A stretch of DNA of 64,000 bases from Owenia fusiformis (taxonomy: Eukaryota; Annelida; Polychaeta; Sabellida; Oweniidae): the NCBI GenBank assembly GCA_903813345.2, contig CAIIXF020000003.1:5663815-5727814 (forward strand), written 5' to 3'. The notes under the pieces were generated by a model. The model made no database searches and had not been told where the DNA came from. It worked only from the letters and a program-made list of their open reading frames with translations. This document shows positions 58,801 through 64,000 of the stretch, piece by piece. The position numbers were made by a program, and so were the translations under genes. Position 1 is the first letter of the stretch, and every line of letters starts with the position of its first letter.

Positions 58801-59401
58801 CTAACCTTGTATTTTTCGTATTTTGGCTCTTTTTGGGAGTCGTGTCAGTGGCGGATCCAGGAACCAACAAGGGGGGGGGCCCAAATTTGAGAATATAGAA
58901 AAAACCTCCGCGCTTGCGCGGAAAAAAATTGTGGGCCCCTAAAACCGAAAAAGTGGGCCCAAATTTTGAAAATTTGAGGCCCATTTTCTTCCAAATTTGG
59001 CCTAAATTGAAAAAATAAGGCCTTAGAAGGCCCAATAATGACCAAAAGGCCCACTTTTTGGGGCCTTAAGGCCTTTTTTGGCCTAAAATTTTTTTGGGCC
59101 CAACTTCTTTTTTTTTTGGGCCAACCTTAGGGGGGGGGGGGGCCGGGCCCCATGGGCCCCCCCCGGATCCGCCATAGCGTGTCCTCCCCGTCTTCTATTT
59201 TGAAATATGCGAACAGTCTGTCAGAGTTTCAAACTGCGTGCCTAGTAGGCGAGCAGATTGACATGGGCACCGTGATTCCACGATAATAGATGTCTCACTT
59301 TTCTATTCCATGAGTGGACCTACCTGTGCATCAATGTGGGTAACCTGGACAATACACAACAATGTGGCACCAAAAACCAGCAATGTTCTCCGAGAATGCA
59401 T
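43861..59401 (-). CDS. ITIH-like secreted protein with an extra N-terminal vWA domain
   Basis: Eighteen exons on the minus strand: 59401-59324, 56273-56196, 55045-54874, 54565-54381, 54259-54089, 53912-53736, 53341-53172, 52740-52630, 52370-52070, 52020-51718, 51518-51233, 51098-50689, 50074-49793, 49394-49222, 48847-48678, 48233-48093, 45456-45241, 44141-43861; about 1234 aa (human ITIH proteins are about 900-950). Order: signal peptide (1-25); a first vWA domain with MIDAS DTTGSMS at 41-47 and the [13 protein letters not shown] / [16 protein letters not shown] signature of VWKA-type vWA domains; a Lys-rich linker (about 229-287); VIT domain ([16 protein letters not shown]...[20 protein letters not shown]); second vWA with DTSGSMQ at 609 and [15 protein letters not shown] at 988-991; ITIH C-terminal domain ([20 protein letters not shown]). 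In vertebrates heavy chains are cut before Pro in DPHF and the Asp is esterified to chondroitin sulfate. The junction 52370-52070/52020-51718 is uncertain. Confidence 0.9.
44232..44905. mobile_element. Inverted-repeat transposon remnant with 5-bp target duplication
   Basis: 674 bp with ends GGGGTCATTCATCAAG and CTTGATGAATGACCCC, flanked on both sides by TCTGA (44227-44231 and 44906-44910). The interior is rich in TCGCAGT / GCGACCGG motifs and has no protein. A 5-bp duplication fits some hAT-type elements; class is uncertain. It sits in the last ITIH intron. Confidence 0.85.
45681..47938 (+). mobile_element. DNA transposon derivative with ~70-bp inverted repeats
   Basis: 2258 bp; ends ACACCCTACACATAGAGCGC and its complement, with arms of about 70 bp (also AAGAGACTATCTGGCTATTT). 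It is flanked by AAT on both sides (45678-45680, 47939-47941), a 3-bp target duplication. The left arm is followed at once by a start codon and a two-exon remnant of a zinc-finger protein. The rest has no transposase, so it is an internally deleted copy. It lies in the ITIH intron between 45456 and 48093. Confidence 0.85.
45755..46283 (+). pseudogene. Truncated transposon protein with N-terminal C2H2-type finger
   Basis: ATGGCTGAAGAGAG (45755-45768) with a GTAAGT donor joins an exon from 46178. It encodes 39 residues, [20 protein letters not shown] then [16 protein letters not shown]..., which pair two cysteines (C-X2-C) with downstream histidines. The frame stops at 46283. A shift of one base near 46270 opens about 65 further codons ([15 protein letters not shown]...), so a frameshift probably truncated a longer DNA-binding transposon protein. 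Family not recognised. Confidence 0.55.
48945..49030. repeat. Remnant of the CCGAGGCCAATAT palindrome family
   Basis: TTTCCCGAGGCCAATAGTAT..CCGAGGGCCTGATAGGCAG..GAACCGACTATTAGAATAAT resembles the palindrome at 22184-22325 (shared CCCGAGGCCAATA, GAACCGACTAT). It is degraded and no longer a clean hairpin. Confidence 0.6.
50190..50525 (+). pseudogene. 3' end of a LINE (L1/Tx1-like), frameshifted
   Basis: Plus-strand remains of the terminal cysteine-histidine motif of a non-LTR retrotransposon: [10 protein letters not shown] in one frame continues as [20 protein letters not shown] in another, then [20 protein letters not shown]. It ends AATAAACTG followed by a T/A homopolymer run. Antisense within an ITIH intron (50075-50688). 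Dead fragment. Confidence 0.7.
53342..53735 (-). other. ITIH intron between linker and VIT exons
   Basis: Joins VGVPF (donor GTAAGT) to [10 protein letters not shown] (acceptor CTTTGAAG) in phase 0. No start codon with a signal peptide and no stop codon is seen between the two halves, which supports one gene rather than two. Confidence 0.6.
55380..56195 (-). repeat. Minisatellite related to the ITIH exon 2 donor
   Basis: Some 18-20 degenerate units of about 38-50 bp; read on the minus strand they contain TGATTGCACATGTGTGTTAG then CAATC(C/G)AGAAG. The exon 2 boundary reads TGATTGCACAG|GTGAGTTAGC followed by AGAAGTGAAG, so the unit matches the exon end plus donor. Units near the exon are most regular and decay away from it. 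The plus-strand open frame over 55277-55690 is a by-product. Confidence 0.85.
57555..57754. mobile_element. 200-bp MITE with CAGGCCCGTAGCCAGG ends
   Basis: Left CAGGCCCGTAGCCAGG and right CCTGGCTACGGGCCTG are exact complements. The interior has G and C homopolymer runs. Non-coding. No clear target duplication. Confidence 0.85.
58846..59177. mobile_element. 332-bp MITE with GGCGGATCC ends
   Basis: It begins CAGTGGCGGATCCAGG and ends CCGGATCCGCCATAG, flanked by CGTGT on both sides (58841-58845, 59178-59182), a likely 5-bp target duplication. The GC-rich interior has G/C runs and repeated GGCCTTAAGGCC-like motifs. Non-coding. Confidence 0.85.
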
Positions 59402-59475
59402 CCTTCCAATAGCTAGACTAAAGACTATTGATGAATTCCTGGATTGTTTCCTGTAATATCACTCTATATAACTTG
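59402..59475 (-). promoter_or_regulatory. Candidate TATA promoter of the ITIH gene
   Basis: On the minus strand TTATATAG (59464-59471 on +) lies about 65 bp before the start codon at 59401, which has A at -3. A start site some 30 bp below the TATA box would leave a 5' UTR of about 35 nt. Confidence 0.5.
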
Positions 59476-59479
59476 CAAC

Positions 59480-61270
59480 TTCACCAAAACATATGCATTA
59501 GTAGTTCTTTTTGGTCTTGAATGTCTGCACCTCCCTTGTTAATCGTTCGATGGACGTATGGTCAGATCGAATGTTGCATGAACGTGATGCTCTCGATGCA
59601 GCGCCTGCTTGATGGCTGCTTGACTGTTCACTGCGTTAGTTGCAACTAAGACTATTGCGAGGACCCTTATCTACCACACGTTGGCAGGCTTGCCTAAACA
59701 ACAAACACAGTTGGGTATCTGAATCATAATATTCAGTTATTATTCTTCCTTGTTTCTTAGAATCTCTGCAGCGGGTCAAATAGTTCCGGTTATAGTATTA
59801 TCATCGGGTGGCCTAGTAATCGTAATCTTTGTTGATGTCTGTCGGTCTTAGATTACATCTAATTGCACTTTAAAATGTACTATAGATAAGGCCTTATGAA
59901 TAAGTAATAAGTCAATTACTACGATCCTGATGAAGGCTTCTTTCTTGATAGCACCTCCAATGTTATTCTGTCACTCCAGTATTATCTATAGCTACTGTGA
60001 ACTTGACGATCCCGGTGCTTGTTAAAGAAGCCCTTGTAAAGTGTACTGCCGTGTTAAAATGTCAAGGACAGATCTTGTAAACATTTATACTCTATATTCA
60101 AGAATTGTTTAATTAGTAAAAAGAAAAGCGTTATTCTTATAAACCGATAAAGTGCTCATGTACGTATACAAACTATGTTGAATGATCACTGTTTTGAGGT
60201 CAAGTTCCTCCATTTAACATAAACAAGTCGAGTCATTGAAACCGGCAAGACACAATATCAATTTTGGCACTGTTTGCTCAAGGTTTTGTCTTTTCTATTT
60301 GGCAACAATTTTGAAAGTTGAAAATAAGGACAGTTTATTTTTTCAACACAATTCTGATCATACATGGTAACATTTACCGATTTCAACAGCTTTGGATGCT
60401 GTTTTCACTTCAGATAGTGTCAAGGAAGGGATGGGTTAGTTGGGCGATCACATCCGTTATCACTGGCTACATGCCATGTGTAACAACATTCAATAGGGAA
60501 GTTATGTTAGGAAGTTAAATATAAGATCAAGTGATTCAAACCGGTATACCATATGTTATTTGCAGTGAATTGCAAATATAAATAAATGTACATATAAAAA
60601 TCATTATTAGAATGAATGTGTACAGGTACGGTGTGTTCATATGGAATGAATAAGTAACATGATATTTATGTCACGTGCTTTCCTATGCAACAAAAGAAGA
60701 TGTTTATGAACTGCTATGTCAAATAAGGATTAGCAATAGAAAATTGCAAAAATAATTTAAATTATGGCTTCATAGATAATGCAACCAAATGTAGTTAATA
60801 ATTGTTTAGTAAATTAATAGTTAAACACAATATATCGTACACCTTTACATACCACTGTTCAAGATTAGCAATGGAATATTAACACATATTTTAGTTAAAG
60901 GCCTCATATATACGGTTTAAACCAGGCTTATATTATGTTCTTCCCCGATTGTATCAATATGTGGTATGTGAAATTTTCAATACCACTTTTCAAAAAGAAG
61001 ACTTTTGTTCAAAATATTGTTAATTTATTTCAAATAATTTTTTAGCTGTCATGCACATACATTCTTCACAAAAATTTACCCCAATGATAAGCATCTCAAC
61101 TTTTTTTGTGTTTGAAAAATAAGTGAGTAAGACATTGATAAAATGAGCGCAGAAAAGTGGCACAGGGAAAAAAGTATTCATAATCTTTAGTTCCCATTGA
61201 AGACTCAAATAATGAGACGTAATATTGAAATAATTCAACTATATTTTCAAACTTTGCTCGTTGCCCTTAT
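59480..61270. other. Intergenic region between the two ITIH genes
   Basis: AT-rich, without a recognised gene, RNA or repeat family. It lies upstream of the complete ITIH gene. Confidence 0.6.
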
Positions 61271-62422
61271 ACATGTAGGGTTTTCCATTGAATGATACAG
61301 ACACCAGACAGTTGTGGATATCTCTGCCTTTATAACACACACTTATAACATAACGCTTGTACTGAGGTACCAGTGTACATTGTACTTGACGATGACTATG
61401 AAACTAATCATACGTGATACAAACGCACATATAACAATTATTCATTTAAGATTCTAAACATGCCACAATGATGTATATATTTAGTTGGATTATACGTTTT
61501 TTTTGTGTCGACCTTTTACCACAATTAGTCATGCAAATTGACTTAGATCTGAAATTTAAATTTAAAATTTAAATAGAATAAATAAATAATATAAATAATT
61601 GTAAAGTTCTCATGCTACAATATTTTGTTAAATATCTAACAGATAAAATAAAAATATATTATAGTCATTCAATGTATGGAAATAAAATTCTTTTTAATTT
61701 TAGTTTAATTTAAAAATATGTACAATGCTCAGTTTTAAACTGAATGACCATGCATGGGCAAAGCCAGGCATGAGGCGGGCGAGGCAATTTTGGCGTCACT
61801 TTTTTCGAAACTGAAAATAAAGTCTTGTACGAGTAATAGTATCTTCTTCCATTTAAAGGTGCAATAATTAGTGCAGAGGGGTCATTCAACGATCATGGAC
61901 CAGTGTCAAAATATATTTAAGTTTGGATATTTCATCAAGACTAACATTTATTTTTATTATCTACAAAGAAACCCCCTAGATAAACATTATTTTAGCTGAT
62001 ATTCCTCTTGAAACATGGTGGATCTTAAAAATATAAAAGTGGAAGTCCCCTTTTTGAAGCTTTGAATTGCATTTACACTTCTTAATGCTGAAATTGATAA
62101 TTTATCCATACATTTTAAGAAAATAGGTATGTCAAAGAAGATGTTAAACCAAATGTTGCCTTGATAGCTCAGAAAAAATGAAAAAACTTTCCTATTTTCT
62201 CAACAGTCCTTATTGCCCCTTTAATTAAATGAATACTAGCTTAACTCTGCCTCGGCTATTTAGGTCTTAGCTGTGCCTTACACTTGTATGTATTTACATT
62301 GGTATTTCTAGTTTTGTAACGATGATGCAATAGTTTGCATGTCATACATTGTAATCATTGAATATAATATAAAGAAATGTACACTTTTAAGCCATGACTC
62401 TACTTAGGAGTCTACTATCCAT
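61271..62422 (-). other. 3' flank of the second ITIH gene (duplicated)
   Basis: Homologous to about 42950-43860, in the same orientation relative to the gene end, with a few insertions (for example around 61840-62230). It shows that the duplication breakpoint lies beyond the coding end. Confidence 0.7.
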
Positions 62423-64000
62423 TTAACTGCTCGATCGTTTTCTTTTCATCCTTCTCAGACCGGGTGATAACTTGCCGTACCTGAGTTTAGGAACAATGTA
62501 GTCCGTATGCTTTCCTTTTATGAGTCCGCGTCCATTGTTCCTCACAAACCAACACGGAATCTTAGAATTGCTGAGACTATTCTGGCGTTTTCCTGCATAT
62601 GCTTTAACGGATTCCCTGTCATCATCAAAGTTTGTAAATTTCAACATTGGAGTAAGGGACTCATACTCATTGAATGCAACTTCGATTGTAGTTTGTTCGA
62701 ATTGCCCTGAAAGTGGATAACTTTATTATTATATAATATATATTCGTGTTAATAAGAGCAGTTTTAACAGATATTGAGCAATAACGAAACATAGAGTGAT
62801 ACATTTCACACTTTTATCGAACATTTCAAAATGGTTGTGTATTAGGTCTAACACATAGAAGTAATAACCAAATAAAATATGTACCTAGCAGTCCATTAGA
62901 ATCTGCACTCAGAGATTCCCCATTGGTGATATAGAAGCCAAGATAATTTTCTTTGAGTGGGTTTGCAGTAATATGTCTCACAATCAGCAGCTCCAAGCCA
63001 TCTTCAAATGTAATTGTCATATTCTTTTTCATATTTATATCCACGACCACATCTTCAATATTGATTTGTCTGGTCAGTTTCCAGTCCAGCTTTTCCTGGT
63101 CTAAAATAGCAGAGAATAATTGCATGTGCTAAATGGTATAAAGTGTTTATGGACATTCAATGGAAATTTCAAGTTAGAAACACATGCAAGATGGTCATCA
63201 ATTGCTCTTGAATTCAAGAGAAATCGTTAGCTGTTAGTGAGGTATTTGTAAGATTTGTAAGTTTTAGATTTAATATCAATTTAATAGGCCTATTCCTTTA
63301 GATTGTGATAATCTAGGATGAGAAAATGTTACCCTGAGGATTATGACTGTCAATATAAGAAAATTGTGAAATATGTTTCCCATTAACTTACTGATTACCA
63401 TTCCATGTGGAGAGATGATGGCCTCAAAACCTTTCTTGATTACAGCAATATCTCCAAAGTAAGTCTTCAGCTTCTTTTTGTCCCCGATCACGTGGTTTTT
63501 ATCACCAATAAGACGAGTATTTACCGTGACACCTGTTTCAAAGAGATCGCTGCTTAGTTACTTTTCAGAAAGCTAACTACTTAGATCAAAATACTATGCA
63601 AGGCAACATCACAATAATTGTCACACGTCTGGTTAAGCAGATTACAGATAAAATACAGTTATAATGGCAATATAGCAAACATGGTGATGCTCCACGCCTT
63701 GTATTTGCTATATGACATTTCAGAGAAAACAAGCAGAATGGATGGAGCATTTAGACCTTTTGAAGCACGTCCACTTTTTTAATTCTTGCTATTAGAAGAA
63801 ATCGGAATAATTTGAAAAAGGTCAAAACTGTTGGACTTTTTTCGAAAATAAGCATGAAAAAGAATGATGACAACCAAAACACTATAAAGTGACAGTTTTT
63901 CTTACTCTCTTCTGATATATTGTACCTTTATGATTACAAGTATTTACCTGAATTTGAATCATGCAAAAGTTGGTATGTCTGACCAGGTTCTCCCATGATG
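62423..64000 (-). CDS. Second ITIH-like gene, C-terminal exons (partial)
   Basis: Four exons of a paralogue, minus strand: >64000-63948 (partial), 63532-63392, 63100-62885, 62706-62423. Exons of 141 and 216 bp match the first gene's 48233-48093 and 45456-45241 exactly in length and phase; the last is one codon longer. It encodes the ITIH C-terminal domain: [60 protein letters not shown] and a Lys/Arg/Ser tail. Reading frames are open and splice sites intact, so it is likely functional. Whether it has the extra vWA domain cannot be seen because the 5' part lies outside the window. Confidence 0.88.

Larger units (their letters stand above)
56274..59323 (-). other. ITIH intron 1 with two MITEs
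   Basis: Intron between the signal-peptide exon and the first vWA exon. Apart from the elements at 57555 and 58846 and a partial CAGTAAAACCT-type copy near 56973, it is AT-rich with nothing recognised. Confidence 0.6.

Noticed and set aside
58790-59054. Minus-strand frames rich in FGPPPL-type residues
   Set aside because: They are translations of the GC-run interior of the MITE at 58846-59177.

Overview
The window is animal nuclear DNA, AT-rich, with intron-rich genes using GT-AG splice sites and one AT-AC intron, dense in transposon remnants, foldback sequences and tandem repeats. The three recognisable genes are an organellar Na+/H+ exchanger (NHE8/SLC9A8 type), a MATE-family transporter (SLC47 type) and secreted inter-alpha-trypsin-inhibitor heavy-chain (ITIH) proteins. 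Together with the transposon types this suggests a marine invertebrate (a lophotrochozoan or a non-vertebrate deuterostome). The species cannot be fixed from the sequence alone.

Layout: 1-6810 is a 70-bp satellite array. It stops about 220 bp before the proposed first exon of the NHE8 gene (+ strand, 7030-28174, 15 coding exons, 623 aa). The large NHE8 introns hold a foldback, a truncated LINE, two tandem-repeat-cored elements and a complete gag-only LTR retrotransposon (16702-22047). One NHE8 intron (23463-23826) is of the minor AT-AC class. From 31528 to 41165 (+) lies a MATE transporter (17 exons, 759 aa) with an unusual cysteine-rich C-terminal tail that carries a furin-type basic site. 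On the minus strand, 59401-43861 encodes an ITIH-type protein (18 exons in the model, about 1234 aa). It has an extra N-terminal von Willebrand A (vWA) domain in front of the usual VIT-vWA-heavy-chain C-terminal layout. A second, paralogous ITIH gene on the same strand ends at 62423 and runs off the right edge, so this is a head-to-tail duplication that includes 3' flanking sequence.

The NHE8 and MATE genes are both transporters on the + strand. The MATE and ITIH genes converge. Nothing shows that the three families act together; this looks like ordinary eukaryotic gene neighbourhood.

Exon boundaries were read by eye from splice signals, codon phase and family similarity. All phases close without frameshift, giving total lengths divisible by three. 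The least certain points are the first NHE8 exon and one ITIH junction near 52.02-52.12 kb. The most unusual signals are the vWA-ITIH fusion, the MATE tail, and three minisatellites that each begin at an exon's 5' splice site.
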